This document shows positions 47,871 to 57,876 of a DNA stretch of 64,000 bases, one piece after another. The DNA lies in contig RGSB01000001.1 in the NCBI GenBank assembly GCA_010032875.1, positions 29,750 to 93,749 of the forward strand, written 5' to 3'. The stretch is from Actinomycetota bacterium. GTDB lineage: Bacteria; Actinomycetota; Actinomycetes; Nanopelagicales; Nanopelagicaceae. Position 1 is the stretch's first letter, and each line of letters starts with the position of its first letter. The position numbers and the translations under genes are program-made. The notes beneath the pieces are model-generated. The model was not told the DNA's origin. It was given only the letters and a program-made list of their open reading frames with translations, and did no database searches.

Positions 47871-48808
47871 TTGATCTGTCAACAACTTTAGGAAATGCGT
47901 GGTTCCCTTCACCCCTTTTTACCGCTAGTGGTTGTGCTAGTTCCGGTAAAGAACTTGCGCAATTCATTGATCTTCGCGAAATAGGTGCGGTGGTTACAAA
48001 ATCTGTCATGAGTAAAGCGCGTTATGGCCGCCCAACTCCTCGCATGGCCGAAACCCCTAGTGGAATGATTAATTCAATTGGTTTACAAGGACCTGGAATC
48101 GACGAATTTTTGACACATGATTTACCGTGGCTCGTAAGTCAAAGAGCACGTGTAATTGTTTCCATCGCTGGTGAAACGGTTGAAGAGTATGCAACATTAG
48201 CTCGCAAGGTTCGTTCTGCTCCTGGAATAAGCGCATTGGAAGTAAACATTTCTTGCCCAAATGTTGAAAACCGTGGTTTGGTTTTTGCATGCGATCCAGA
48301 TGCATCACGTCGAGTTATTGATGGAGTACGCAAAACTTTGGGCGGAGAACTACCAATAATTGCGAAGTTGTCTCCTGATGTAACTGATTTAGTGTCAATT
48401 GCAAAAGGCGTCGTTGATGCAGGAGCTGATGGATTAGCTTTGATCAATACCGTTTTATCTATGGTTATAAATTTAGACACTATGCGACCACACCTGGGTG
48501 GAAAAACCGGTGGCCTTTCGGGTCCTGCGATTAGGCCGATAGCTGTACGCGCTATATATCAGGTCCACGAAGCGCTACCAACCGTACCTATTTTAGGAAT
48601 GGGTGGAGTAGCAAGCGGCAGAGATGCCCTCGAACTTATTCTTGCTGGAGCCAAAGGTGTATCTGTTGGCACTGCATCATTCGGAGATCCTGCAGCCATT
48701 ATTTCAATTCAAAATGAATTAAAGGAACTTTTGAAAATTCGTGGATTTACTTCAGTGGCGCAAGCGGTTGGTTTTGCACATCGTCCAAATGAAATTGAAG
48801 GTGCTTAG
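47867..48808 (+). CDS. pyrD: Dihydroorotate dehydrogenase, class 1B catalytic subunit
   Basis: A 313-residue FMN TIM-barrel enzyme. LFTASGCASSGKEL, VVTKSVMSKARYGRPTPR, NSIGLQGPGIDEF, EVNISCPNVENRG, AKLSPDV and the FMN-phosphate loop GMGGVASGRDALELI-to-VGTASFGDP are present. Pairing with pyrK by a 4-base overlap supports NAD-linked class 1B rather than a quinone-linked class 2 enzyme, which differs from Mycobacterium. Confidence 0.96.
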   Translation: MIDLSTTLGNAWFPSPLFTASGCASSGKELAQFIDLREIGAVVTKSVMSKARYGRPTPRMAETPSGMINSIGLQGPGIDEFLTHDLPWLVSQRARVIVSIAGETVEEYATLARKVRSAPGISALEVNISCPNVENRGLVFACDPDASRRVIDGVRKTLGGELPIIAKLSPDVTDLVSIAKGVVDAGADGLALINTVLSMVINLDTMRPHLGGKTGGLSGPAIRPIAVRAIYQVHEALPTVPILGMGGVASGRDALELILAGAKGVSVGTASFGDPAAIISIQNELKELLKIRGFTSVAQAVGFAHRPNEIEGA

Positions 48809-48810
48809 GC

Positions 48811-49521
48811 ATGAGTAGCAAAGCGCCAATTATTCTGGCAATTGATACATCAGATTTAGAGCTTGCTAAGTTATGGATTTCTCATACGTCTGAACATGTG
48901 AGCGTTTTTAAATTAGGTCTTGAATTCTTTATCAATTTTGGAAAGGAAGGAATTCGCGCGGTAACTGAGAACTCAGATGCGAAGATATTTCTGGATTTAA
49001 AACTGCACGACATCCCGAATACCGTCGGGCATGCTGCGCAAAGCGCAGCGACGTTGAATCCACTTTTTTTGACCGTTCATGCAAGCGGGGGACAGGCGAT
49101 GATGGAAGCCGCTGTTAAAGCCGCACCAAAAACTCTGGTAACTGCAGTTACCGTACTCACATCCATGTCAAACATAGATGTGAAATCTGTGGGATTTAGG
49201 GATGACTCGTTAAACACAGCAACTCAATTGGCACAATTAGCAGTTAAATCTGGAGTTGGGGCTATTGTTTGTTCACCGCTGGAAACATCTGTTATTCGTG
49301 AATCTATTGGAAAGCAAGCTTTAATTATTACTCCTGGTGTCAGACCTTTAGCAATGGCTGGAAGTGATGATCAATCTAGGACGATGACACCTTCGGACGC
49401 CATTGCGGCAGGGGCGGATTATGTTGTCATAGGTAGACCTATTACAAGCGCTTGGGAACCAACTGGTATTAATATCGCTAAGCGTGCGCGAGAAATTGCA
49501 TCGGAGATCCTTAATTCTTAA
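48811..49521 (+). CDS. pyrF: Orotidine 5'-phosphate decarboxylase, type 1
   Basis: A 236-residue TIM-barrel enzyme that produces UMP. The catalytic charged tetrad motif is FLDLKLHDIPNT, with ILAIDTSDLELA at the N-terminus, TPGVRP and VIGRPITSAWEP at the phosphate site. This is the short type 1 form found in Bacillus and E. coli, unlike the long type 2 form of Mycobacterium. It ends the pyr operon. Confidence 0.97.
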   Translation: MSSKAPIILAIDTSDLELAKLWISHTSEHVSVFKLGLEFFINFGKEGIRAVTENSDAKIFLDLKLHDIPNTVGHAAQSAATLNPLFLTVHASGGQAMMEAAVKAAPKTLVTAVTVLTSMSNIDVKSVGFRDDSLNTATQLAQLAVKSGVGAIVCSPLETSVIRESIGKQALIITPGVRPLAMAGSDDQSRTMTPSDAIAAGADYVVIGRPITSAWEPTGINIAKRAREIASEILNS

Positions 49522-49537
49522 AGGCATATTTTTCCAC

Positions 49538-49543
49538 TAGATT
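49538..49543 (+). promoter_or_regulatory. Leaderless -10 box TAGATT
   Basis: TAGATT is followed by six bases and the ATG at 49550, supporting that ATG over the one at 49544. Confidence 0.55.
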
Positions 49544-49549
49544 ATGCAC

Positions 49550-50419
49550 ATGGGATTGCCGCCTCAATTAAGTGCTGAAGAAAGAATTGCGGCGCTTGAA
49601 AAAGCAAAGTATTCGCGCCAGATCCGCGCAGCAGTAAAAGCAAAGGTGAAAACAGGAGAACTAACTCTCGCTGATGTCTTTAAGCAAGCAGAAAGTGATC
49701 TGATTGTTGGAAAAATGCGGGTCGCAGATTTATTAGCAGCGCTTAATGGAGTTGGAAAAATTCGATCAAGTGCAATCATGGAACGTTTAAAAATTTCCTC
49801 AACCCGTCGAATTCAGGGACTGGGAAAACATCAGATAGCGGCTCTGATTGCTGAGTTCGTTCCTGGAAATACTCGTGGAAAATTGCTAGTTCTATCCGGT
49901 CCAGGGGGAGTCGGTAAAAGTACAATCGCGGCTTATATTCGCAAACATCAAACTTTTTGGGTAAGTGTCTCTTCTACAACTCGTAAACCACGACCAAATG
50001 AAAAAGATGGCGTTGATTACTATTTTCTATCTGATAAAGAATTTGATGACGAAATAGCCAAAAATCATTTTTTAGAATGGGCGCATTTTGCAGGTGCTCG
50101 CTACGGAACTCCGCGTGAAGCTGTTGAGAAAGTGTTATCAACCGGAACAAACGTATTGCTAGAAATCGAAATCGAAGGTGCTAAACAAGTAAAAGCACAT
50201 TCACCAGAAGCTATATTGGTATTTCTTGAACCCCCATCGTGGGAGGAATTGGTTTCACGACTAGAACGTCGGGCTACAGATTCCGAGCAAAGGCGAGCCG
50301 AACGCTTAGCCCTTGCTCAAGAAGAGCTTGCGGCAGCCTCCTTTTTCGATCACCGCCTCATAAATGATCGTGTCGAGAACGTAGTTCAGAAACTGTTATC
50401 CTTGGCTTCTGCCCATTAG
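49550..50419 (+). CDS. gmk: Fused integration host factor (mIHF) and guanylate kinase
   Basis: A 289-residue single open frame. Residues 1 to ~105 match actinobacterial integration host factor from its usual N-terminus (MGLPPQLSAEERIAALEKA) through DLIVGKMRVADLLAALNGVGK to TRRIQGLGKHQIAALIAEF, a helical DNA-binding protein. From about residue 108 it is guanylate kinase: P-loop GPGGVGKST (117-125), SSTTRKPRPNEKDGVDYYF, and EIEIEGAKQV. The kinase converts GMP to GDP. In most Actinobacteria mihF and gmk are adjacent separate genes; here no stop separates them. The ATG at 49550 matches the family start and the -10 box. Confidence 0.93.
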   Translation: MGLPPQLSAEERIAALEKAKYSRQIRAAVKAKVKTGELTLADVFKQAESDLIVGKMRVADLLAALNGVGKIRSSAIMERLKISSTRRIQGLGKHQIAALIAEFVPGNTRGKLLVLSGPGGVGKSTIAAYIRKHQTFWVSVSSTTRKPRPNEKDGVDYYFLSDKEFDDEIAKNHFLEWAHFAGARYGTPREAVEKVLSTGTNVLLEIEIEGAKQVKAHSPEAILVFLEPPSWEELVSRLERRATDSEQRRAERLALAQEELAAASFFDHRLINDRVENVVQKLLSLASAH

Positions 50420-50471
50420 GGCCATTCCCGCAAAAGCGCGATACCGAAAGCACGATACGAGGAGTTAAGCA

Positions 50472-50720
50472 ATGGACGGAATTACAAATCCACCTATTGA
50501 TGAATTGCTAGATAAAAGCGGTTCGAAGTACAGCCTTGTTCTCTATGCTGCTAAACGCGCACGCCAGATCAATGCATATTATTCTCAATTGGGCGAAGGC
50601 CTACTTGAATATGTTGGACCACTAGTTGAAACACACGTACACGAGAAGCCTCTTTCCATTGCATTGCGTGAAATTAACGAAGGTCTTTTAACAATCGAAA
50701 ATCTCGAACCAACCGCCTAA
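50472..50720 (+). CDS. rpoZ: RNA polymerase omega subunit
   Basis: An 82-residue protein. [31 protein letters not shown] is the conserved omega N-terminal half that clamps the beta' C-terminus, and [14 protein letters not shown] follows. A GAGGAG site precedes the ATG. The gmk-rpoZ-coaBC-metK order is conserved in Actinobacteria. Confidence 0.96.
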   Translation: MDGITNPPIDELLDKSGSKYSLVLYAAKRARQINAYYSQLGEGLLEYVGPLVETHVHEKPLSIALREINEGLLTIENLEPTA

Positions 50721-50723
50721 CTT
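50718..50723 (+). promoter_or_regulatory. Leaderless -10 box TAACTT overlapping the rpoZ stop codon
   Basis: The TAA of TAACTT is the rpoZ stop. Seven bases separate the box from the coaBC ATG at 50731. Confidence 0.45.
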
Positions 50724-50730
50724 CGGACTC

Positions 50731-51930
50731 ATGAGCGGTACCAAACGAGAAATTGTTCTCGGAGTTGGTGGGGGAATTGCAGCTTATAAGGCTTGCGAAT
50801 TACTACGTCGTCTCCAAGATCTAGACTTTGCAATCACAGTTGTTCCAACTCCATCTAGCTTAAATTTTGTTGGATCGGCTACGTGGGAAGCGCTTTCAGG
50901 TAGAAAAGTTAATTCACAGGTGTGGCAAGAAGTTGAAAAAGTAAAACACGTATCACTAGCCGATCAGGCTGAGGCAATAATTATCGCTCCTACTACAGCT
51001 GACCTACTTGCACGTTTAGTCCAAGGAAGAGCTGATGATCTTCTGACGAATGTCGTATCTGCCAGTGCAAAACCTAAATTCTTAGTTCCCGCGATGCATC
51101 CGCAAATGTGGCTAAATCCCACAACACAAAGTAACGTGCAAACATTAAGGTCTCGAGGCTTTGCGGTCCTAGAACCATCTACTGGGCGATTAACTGGTGA
51201 TGATTCCGGAATCGGACGATTTCCAGATACGGCCGAAATCATTACGGCTTTCTTAGACTTTATCGGTGCAAATCAAGACTTGAGTGGAAGAAAGATTCTG
51301 ATTTCAGCAGGAGGCACACGAGAAGCTATCGATCCAGTTCGCTTCATAGGCAATCGTAGCTCTGGAAAACAAGGTTTAGCTTTAGCAGTTGAAGCACGAA
51401 ACCGCGGAGCCCAAGTAACGCTGGTGCTGGCCAACTCAAATATCGCAGATATTTCGGGGATCAACATTATTCGGGTTGAAACAGCCGAACAAATGTATAA
51501 CGCATTACAGTCACAAATGCTCAGTAGTGATGTTTTGATAATGGCAGCAGCGGTATCTGATGCGAGACCAGCATCTGTAGCTAAAGATAAGATTAAGAAA
51601 AATGAGTTAACTAATATCGCCTTGACTTCAAATATGGACATTCTCAAGGAGCTTGCCTCAGGTGCAAAAGATTCGCAAATAATCGTTGGTTTTGCCGCCG
51701 AAACTACAAATATCGAAGCGTCTGGAGTAGCAAAGCTCGCATCAAAGAATCTTGATTTCATTTATGTTAACGATGTCTCACATGGGGCAATCTTTGCATC
51801 TGATGAGAGTGCTGGTTATCTCATCAGTGCCGATGGAGAGTCAACGTATATTGCTCAAACTTCTAAGGCCAAAGTGGCTAAATATATTCTCGATAAGGTC
51901 GTTTCTAGGTTAGGTTATGCCAATGGCTAA
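50731..51930 (+). CDS. coaBC: Bifunctional phosphopantothenoylcysteine decarboxylase/synthase
   Basis: A 399-residue two-domain enzyme of coenzyme A synthesis. The N-terminal FMN-dependent CoaC part has [29 protein letters not shown] and PAMHPQMW; the C-terminal CoaB ligase part starts near [29 protein letters not shown] and contains AAAVSDARP and KIKKN. Its last bases overlap the metK start region. Confidence 0.96.
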   Translation: MSGTKREIVLGVGGGIAAYKACELLRRLQDLDFAITVVPTPSSLNFVGSATWEALSGRKVNSQVWQEVEKVKHVSLADQAEAIIIAPTTADLLARLVQGRADDLLTNVVSASAKPKFLVPAMHPQMWLNPTTQSNVQTLRSRGFAVLEPSTGRLTGDDSGIGRFPDTAEIITAFLDFIGANQDLSGRKILISAGGTREAIDPVRFIGNRSSGKQGLALAVEARNRGAQVTLVLANSNIADISGINIIRVETAEQMYNALQSQMLSSDVLIMAAAVSDARPASVAKDKIKKNELTNIALTSNMDILKELASGAKDSQIIVGFAAETTNIEASGVAKLASKNLDFIYVNDVSHGAIFASDESAGYLISADGESTYIAQTSKAKVAKYILDKVVSRLGYANG

Positions 51931-53113
51931 AAGACTATTTACTTCCGAATCTGTGACGGAAGGTCACCCCGACAAGATTGCAGACCAGATCTCCGATGCG
52001 ATTCTTGATTCACTCATCGCTCAAGATAAGAAATCGCGAGTCGCAGTAGAAACTCTCATCACAACAGGTCAAGTTCATGTCGCCGGTGAAGTAACAACTG
52101 ATGCGTATGCAGATGTAACAGGAATCATTCGCGAGACAGTTTTAAATATCGGTTATGACTCATCGGTAAAGGGTTTTGACGGAAACTCCTGTGGTGTGTC
52201 AGTTTCTATAGGTCAGCAATCTCAAGATATTGCTCAAGGCGTCGACGATGCTTATGAAAATCGAGTTTCCTCATCTGTTGATCCACTGGATTTGCAAGGT
52301 GCTGGTGATCAAGGATTGATGTTTGGATATGCATGCGATGACACAAAAGAGTTGATGCCACTTCCAATCTGGCTCGCACATGAATTAGCTGCGCAATTAT
52401 CAAAAGTTCGTAAATCTGGAGCTTTGCCGTACCTTCGCCCGGATGGAAAAACTCAGGTAACTATTGAATACGAAGGCGATAAGGCTGTTGCACTCAATAC
52501 TGTTGTGATTTCATCTCAGCATAGTGAAGAGGTTTCTGTAGAAAAGCAATTAACTCCAGAAATAATTGATCAGGTAATAAACCCAATACTTGCAAAAATT
52601 GATTTACCAAAAAATGATTTGAGAATTTTGATTAATCCAACGGGTCGATTCGTAATTGGTGGTCCTATGGGTGATGCCGGTCTTACAGGTCGTAAAATTA
52701 TTGTTGACACGTACGGCGGTATGGCACGACATGGTGGTGGTGCATTTAGCGGTAAAGATCCTTCAAAAGTTGATCGTTCTGCGGCGTATGCAATGCGTTG
52801 GGTCGCGAAAAACGTGGTAGCCGCTGGTTTTGCACGACGTTGTGAAGTGCAAGTTGCTTACGCTATCGGCAAGGCGCAGCCAGTTGGTCTTTTCGTCGAA
52901 ACTTTCGGAACCGAAACTGTTCCGGTAAACAAAATTCAAGAGGCTGTACTGCAGGTCTTTGATTTGCGTCCAGCAGCAATAATTAGAGACCTTGATTTGC
53001 TCCGCCCAATCTATTCAAAAACCAGTGCGTATGGTCACTTCGGTCGTGAGTTGAAAGAATTTACGTGGGAGTCAACTAGTCGCGTAGATGCTTTGCGCGC
53101 AGCCATTAAATAA
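51923..53113 (+). CDS. metK: S-adenosylmethionine synthetase
   Basis: A 396-residue enzyme making SAM from methionine and [27 protein letters not shown] opens the protein; [12 protein letters not shown], the P-loop-like [19 protein letters not shown] and [24 protein letters not shown] are also present. The ATG at 51923 lies eight bases after TAGG; an in-frame ATG at 51917 would add two residues. It overlaps coaBC by 8 bases. Confidence 0.98.
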   Translation: MAKRLFTSESVTEGHPDKIADQISDAILDSLIAQDKKSRVAVETLITTGQVHVAGEVTTDAYADVTGIIRETVLNIGYDSSVKGFDGNSCGVSVSIGQQSQDIAQGVDDAYENRVSSSVDPLDLQGAGDQGLMFGYACDDTKELMPLPIWLAHELAAQLSKVRKSGALPYLRPDGKTQVTIEYEGDKAVALNTVVISSQHSEEVSVEKQLTPEIIDQVINPILAKIDLPKNDLRILINPTGRFVIGGPMGDAGLTGRKIIVDTYGGMARHGGGAFSGKDPSKVDRSAAYAMRWVAKNVVAAGFARRCEVQVAYAIGKAQPVGLFVETFGTETVPVNKIQEAVLQVFDLRPAAIIRDLDLLRPIYSKTSAYGHFGRELKEFTWESTSRVDALRAAIK

Positions 53114-53127
53114 ATCAAGGCGATCAC

Positions 53128-55020
53128 ATGCCAAGCGTTAAACCGCTTCGTTTAAAACGAGAAACCTATCGAAGTGAACGATCAGCGAACTCTCTGAACG
53201 TGGCACATGTTTGGGTCGATTCAGGTTTATCGCATTTAGATGGGCTGTACTCGTATCGGATTCCCAATGAGATTTTAAGTGTGATTGAAATTGGATCCCG
53301 CCTGAAAGTTCCATTTAATGCGCGTAGCTGCGAAGCGGTCGTTGTTGAATTAAGCACCTCTGAAGAACCACTTGGAAACTTGAAAATTATCGAATCCTTA
53401 CTCGGTGAAATTCCTATCGCTAATCAAGCAATTGTTAATTTCTATTCTCAAATGGCGAAATACTGGGCTAGCGATCCTTTTTCAATAATCAAATCCGGCG
53501 TGCCGGCGCGAGTTGCTTCAGTTGAAAAATTGATACGACGAAAAGGGAATTTGCCGAAAGATTCTCAAAAAACGAAAAAGATTGAAAAGTCATATCTAAT
53601 GCATAGCCCCTATGTGTCCTCTTACCGGGAGCTCGCTGATTTAGGGATAAATGAGTTGAAGAATGGATCAGTATTGCTCTTACTTCCTGATGTAAAAGAT
53701 GTTTCGCGGTTAGAAGCATTACTTCGCTTAAATGAGCTTAATTGGCCGGTTATTCGACTTGATTCATCTTTGTCTCGTACTGATCGTTATACAAACTATC
53801 TGTTAGCGTGTTCCTCCGAACGTTGCTTAGTGATTGGAACACGGAGCGCACTTTTTGTTCCGATGAATAATTTAGCCTCAATAATCGTTGGTTTTGAAAA
53901 GTCAGAACAATATTTCGAACAAAAACACCCATATTGGAATGTACGAGATAGCGTTGAAATTCGATCTGAGATCGAGTCTGCCAATCTTATTTTTACAGGA
54001 TATGTTCCATCCGTAGAATTGGCATTTCAGATCGAACAGAGAAGAATAAAGTTCGTTGCACAAAAACATAGTCTTCAAACAATGGCGTTCCCACAAGAAA
54101 GAGGAGAGCTATTACCTGGTCGAATAATTTCTGAGATTCGTAAATCTTTGAATGAAGGCCCTGTTTTGTTTCTCGCGCCTCGAAAAGGATATGCAAATGC
54201 AGTTTTGTGTGCAAAATGCAAGAACATTGCCCTGTGTGGATGCGGGGCTCGCTTAGTCCTTAATAATCAAAATGCAAACCCAATTTGCTCAATGTGCACT
54301 ATTGAATCCGTGAATTGGAAATGTACTTTTTGCTCCGGCACCATCAAATATGCAGCTGCTAGAGGAATCGAAAGATTCCAAGAAGAAATTGGAAAAGCTT
54401 TTCCGAATGTGATTATTCAATTGTCGAATTCCCCAAATATTTTGGAAAATATTTCTCCAAAAACCAAGATAGTTCTTGCAACTATCGGATCAATACCTGG
54501 TTCAGTTCAAGATTATTCATCCGTAGTTATTTTAGAAGGTCAAAGGTTTCTAGCCAGCGGATCTTCGTCTTATGAGGAGATGGCCTATGAATCATTCTTT
54601 GAAGCATCTTCACGCATGAGAAAGGGTGGAAAATTATTGATTGTTTTAGACTCTTTCCATCCTGTTGTAGCTTCATTATCCAGGTGGAATCCGAGATTAT
54701 TGATTAAGAAGATATTGCGTGAGAATTTTGATGCTTTTCTTCCGCCTTATTCGAAAACTGCAACAATCAGGGTAGCGATATCCGAAGGTGTTTTGTTGAG
54801 AAATGGAATAGCAAAGAGCATAAAAGATGGCAGATTGCCGGGTGCATCACGGGTCTATTTCTCAGAGAATAAATCTAAAGGGGAAGCACGAGTTGTGGTG
54901 GTAGTTCCACGAGATGATCGAACAACTCTGGCTAATTTCATACGCGAACTGGCTCGTAAAAGAGCAATATCGAAGAAAGATTTCATCAGTATTGCCTTAG
55001 ATCCCTTCGTCCTTATGTGA
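53128..55020 (+). CDS. priA: PriA-like primosomal protein without helicase motifs
   Basis: A 630-residue PriA relative. The N-terminal 3'-DNA-binding domain (VWVDSGLSHLDGLYSYRIP...GSRLKVPF) and the eight-cysteine zinc region (LCAKC, CGCG, CSMC, CTFC near residues 365-410) are retained. The helicase core has lost its Walker A P-loop, and the DEEH position reads GFEKSEQYF, so ATPase activity is not expected. Degenerate PriA proteins are the rule in Actinobacteria, where they are called probable primosomal protein N'. Placement between metK and def/fmt is standard. AAGG precedes the ATG. Confidence 0.88.
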   Translation: MPSVKPLRLKRETYRSERSANSLNVAHVWVDSGLSHLDGLYSYRIPNEILSVIEIGSRLKVPFNARSCEAVVVELSTSEEPLGNLKIIESLLGEIPIANQAIVNFYSQMAKYWASDPFSIIKSGVPARVASVEKLIRRKGNLPKDSQKTKKIEKSYLMHSPYVSSYRELADLGINELKNGSVLLLLPDVKDVSRLEALLRLNELNWPVIRLDSSLSRTDRYTNYLLACSSERCLVIGTRSALFVPMNNLASIIVGFEKSEQYFEQKHPYWNVRDSVEIRSEIESANLIFTGYVPSVELAFQIEQRRIKFVAQKHSLQTMAFPQERGELLPGRIISEIRKSLNEGPVLFLAPRKGYANAVLCAKCKNIALCGCGARLVLNNQNANPICSMCTIESVNWKCTFCSGTIKYAAARGIERFQEEIGKAFPNVIIQLSNSPNILENISPKTKIVLATIGSIPGSVQDYSSVVILEGQRFLASGSSSYEEMAYESFFEASSRMRKGGKLLIVLDSFHPVVASLSRWNPRLLIKKILRENFDAFLPPYSKTATIRVAISEGVLLRNGIAKSIKDGRLPGASRVYFSENKSKGEARVVVVVPRDDRTTLANFIRELARKRAISKKDFISIALDPFVLM

Positions 55021-55032
55021 TAACAAAATTGG

Positions 55033-55038
55033 TAGACT
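55033..55038 (+). promoter_or_regulatory. Leaderless -10 box TAGACT for def
   Basis: TAGACT is followed by six bases and the ATG at 55045, with no Shine-Dalgarno sequence. Confidence 0.6.
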
Positions 55039-55044
55039 TAGTTC

Positions 55045-55605
55045 ATGTCTTTGCAGCAGATCCGATTATTTGGAGACCCGGTACTCGTAACTCCAGCGGC
55101 ACCTGTGGTGGATTTTGATAAGGAACTCAGAAAATTAGTTCAGGATTTAACAGACACAATGATTGACGCCCCAGGAGCGGGTTTAGCTGCCCCTCAGATT
55201 GGTGTATCGCTAAGAGTATTTGTGTGGGATGTTGATGAGGCACTTGGGCATCTAATAAATCCTTCATTAGATCTCAGCGAAGAAGAGCAAGATGGAGACG
55301 AAGGTTGTTTGTCTTTTCCATCTCTTTCATATCCAACCAAGCGTGCTATGCGCGTGGTGGCAAAGGGCTGGAATATGCACGGTGAACCAATAACAGTAGA
55401 AGGATCTGAGCTCTTAGCTCGAGCAATTCAACATGAAACTGATCACTTAGATGGGATAGTTTTTATAGATCGATTAGATGAGCAAACGAGAAAAATCGCC
55501 ATGAAAGATATCAGGGAGTCTGATTGGTTTTCAGAATCTTTAGTGAGCGGCAAAACTCCAACCGTAAAGATTTCTCCTCATAAAACTTTTGGAAAAGGTT
55601 TCTAG
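55045..55605 (+). CDS. def: Peptide deformylase
   Basis: A 186-residue metalloenzyme that removes N-formyl groups from new proteins. All three motifs are intact: GAGLAAPQIG (from residue 44), EGCLSFP and the metal-binding HETDHLDG. It starts a def-fmt-rsmB operon, pairing the deformylase with the formylating enzyme. The fmt GTG overlaps its stop by one base. Confidence 0.98.
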   Translation: MSLQQIRLFGDPVLVTPAAPVVDFDKELRKLVQDLTDTMIDAPGAGLAAPQIGVSLRVFVWDVDEALGHLINPSLDLSEEEQDGDEGCLSFPSLSYPTKRAMRVVAKGWNMHGEPITVEGSELLARAIQHETDHLDGIVFIDRLDEQTRKIAMKDIRESDWFSESLVSGKTPTVKISPHKTFGKGF

Positions 55606-56516
55606 TGCGCGTATTGGTTGCTGCTACGGCAAAGGTAGCAATACCAACTTTAGAGTGGCTCAAGCAATCAGAACATGAATTACTCGGCATCGTAACCACG
55701 CCGGATTCTAGAACTGGAAGAGGAAAAATTCTTTCGCAATCATCGGTGGCTAAATGGGCGGAAGATAACCAAATTGTTGCGTTAAAGCCCAACACTCACG
55801 ATGAAATGCGCAAGGCTTTTGAAAACACGGATGTAGTTATCGCGATAGCTTACGGAAGGATTTTACAGAAAGATATTTTGGCTCTTCCGAAGTACGGGTT
55901 TCTTAATCTTCATTTTTCTCTTCTTCCATCCTATAGAGGAGCTGCACCTGTGCAGAGAGCTTTACTTAATGGTGAAAAAAAGACAGGTATCTCGATTTTT
56001 AAAATTGATGAAAGTTTAGATACAGGTCCCATTTATCTTCAAAAATCATATGAAATACCAGTAAATGCAACCAGCGAAGATGTTTTAAAAGATTTATCTG
56101 AAATTGGTGCTCAATCATTTCATAAAGTGTTGATCGATATTGAAAACGGTGATCAGCCAAAAGCACAGACAACCGAGAATGTAACCTTTGCTCCGAAAAT
56201 CACAAAGGAAGAAGCACGAATTGATTGGGCAAAGCCTGCTCAATTCATCCACAATTTAGTCAGAGCATTCACGCCGTCACCAGGCGCTTGGACAACGATG
56301 AATGAGAATATAATTAAGGTTTCGCAAGTTATACCAACTACAAAACCCATAACGTTAACTCCGGGCACAATAGAAGTTCAAGACAGAAGATTGTTTGCAA
56401 CAACCTCGGATTTCTGCTTAGAGGTAATAAGAATAATTCCTGCGGGTAAGAAGGAGATGCTCGTTTCGGATTGGTTAAATGGAACACGTGTTTCAACAGG
56501 GGATAAATTTGAGTAA
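55605..56516 (+). CDS. fmt: Methionyl-tRNA formyltransferase
   Basis: A 303-residue enzyme formylating initiator Met-tRNA with 10-formyl-THF. The catalytic core shows LNLHFSLLPSYRGAAPVQRALLNGEKKTG with the Asn-His pair, then DTGPI and the C-terminal tRNA-binding domain (RAFTPSPGAWT). Start is GTG, sharing a base with the def stop codon. Confidence 0.97.
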   Translation: MRVLVAATAKVAIPTLEWLKQSEHELLGIVTTPDSRTGRGKILSQSSVAKWAEDNQIVALKPNTHDEMRKAFENTDVVIAIAYGRILQKDILALPKYGFLNLHFSLLPSYRGAAPVQRALLNGEKKTGISIFKIDESLDTGPIYLQKSYEIPVNATSEDVLKDLSEIGAQSFHKVLIDIENGDQPKAQTTENVTFAPKITKEEARIDWAKPAQFIHNLVRAFTPSPGAWTTMNENIIKVSQVIPTTKPITLTPGTIEVQDRRLFATTSDFCLEVIRIIPAGKKEMLVSDWLNGTRVSTGDKFE

Positions 56517-57867
56517 TCCTCCGGGTAAAAAATTCAGTGCACCTCGTCCAGACTCTTCCCGTTTACTGGCTTTTGATATTTTGCATGAGGTTAACCGCAA
56601 AGGTGGCTATTCAAATCTATTATTGCCAAAAGCATTAGGCCAGTCTTCTTTAGATGAAAGAGATAGAGCTTTCGTAACAGAGTTGGTTTATGGAACTCTG
56701 CGAATGCAAGGTCGACATGATTGGATTCTAGGACGAGCCAGTGATCGCCCCTGGAGCGAAGTTGATTCCGCATTAGTCGATGTTGCACGTTTGGGAGCAC
56801 ATCAACTTTTTGAAATGCGAGTTCCTGCACACGCAGCTGTTTCAGCAACAGTTGAATTGGGTCGAAAAGTTCTAGGGGAGTCAAAGTCAGCATTTCTCAA
56901 TGCAATCTTACGTAAAATCAGTCAGAAAACTTTGCATCAGTATGTTGATGAAATTTCCTTAATTAAGGATGATTTCGAGAGATTGGAAGTGTTGCACTCT
57001 CATCCGCAATGGATAATTGGTGCATATATGGATCAACTCGGTACTTTAGAAGAAGTTGAAAAGCTATTAATCGCAAATAACACAGGACCACGTCCTACAT
57101 TGGTTTCATGGCCTGGGTTAAGTACTCAGGAAGATTTAAGTAATGTTGGAGCAACACCTACTACGTATTCTCCTTATGGTGGAGTTTTTAATGGTTCACC
57201 TGCCTCCTTAGATCTGATCATTTCTCGTAAGGCAGGAGTTCAAGATGAGGGTTCCCAACTCGTTGCTGACGTATTTGCGCAGATTTCTAAGAAGCACACT
57301 CCTTGGTTGGATCTATGTGCAGGTCCTGGCGGTAAAGCTGCTCTTCTTTCAGCTATTGCAAAACAGGAATCAATTGAATTTTCGGCAAATGAAATATCAG
57401 AAGTTCGTGCTAAATTAGTTCGCCAAGTTGTTCAAGGGGCTTCAGTTTCAACTTTAGATGCTCGTGATATTACTAAGTTAGAGAAATCATACGGAGCTAT
57501 TCTCGCGGATGTGCCCTGTACAGGTTTAGGTGCTCTGCGTCGTCGCCCGGAGGTTAGATGGCGCAGAACAGTTGCTGATTTAAAGACTTTGGTTGTTTTG
57601 CAGGCTGAGATCATTGATGCTGCAGTAAAGGTTTTGCAACCAGGAGGAATCTTTGGTTATGCCACATGTAGCCCTCATTTATCTGAAACACGTATCGCAG
57701 TATCTGAAGCCCTCAAGCGACATCCTGAGATGGAGGTCGTAGATGTTTCAGAGTATCTACATCCGGATCTGCGCACGACCGGGGTCGATAGAGGGAGCAT
57801 GACTTTATGGACACACCGACACAACACTGATGCGATGTTTCTTAGCGTCTTACGCAAGAAGAATTAG
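56509..57867 (+). CDS. rsmB: 16S rRNA m5C967 methyltransferase (RsmB/Sun family)
   Basis: A 452-residue enzyme with an N-terminal NusB-like RNA-binding domain (RLLAFDILHEVNRKGGYSN, FVTELVYGTLRMQGRHDWIL) and a C-terminal SAM methyltransferase domain (DLCAGPGGKAALL; ADVPCTGLGALRRRPEVRW; YATCSPHLSETR) containing both catalytic cysteines. TTG at 56509 is preferred because AGGGG lies six bases upstream; an in-frame ATG at 56479 lies deep in fmt. It overlaps fmt by 8 bases. Confidence 0.95.
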   Translation: MSNPPGKKFSAPRPDSSRLLAFDILHEVNRKGGYSNLLLPKALGQSSLDERDRAFVTELVYGTLRMQGRHDWILGRASDRPWSEVDSALVDVARLGAHQLFEMRVPAHAAVSATVELGRKVLGESKSAFLNAILRKISQKTLHQYVDEISLIKDDFERLEVLHSHPQWIIGAYMDQLGTLEEVEKLLIANNTGPRPTLVSWPGLSTQEDLSNVGATPTTYSPYGGVFNGSPASLDLIISRKAGVQDEGSQLVADVFAQISKKHTPWLDLCAGPGGKAALLSAIAKQESIEFSANEISEVRAKLVRQVVQGASVSTLDARDITKLEKSYGAILADVPCTGLGALRRRPEVRWRRTVADLKTLVVLQAEIIDAAVKVLQPGGIFGYATCSPHLSETRIAVSEALKRHPEMEVVDVSEYLHPDLRTTGVDRGSMTLWTHRHNTDAMFLSVLRKKN

Positions 57868-57870
57868 TAT
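57865..57870 (+). promoter_or_regulatory. Leaderless -10 box TAGTAT for rpe
   Basis: TAGTAT begins within the rsmB stop codon and is followed by six bases and the ATG at 57877. Confidence 0.55.
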
Positions 57871-57876
57871 CTGCCT

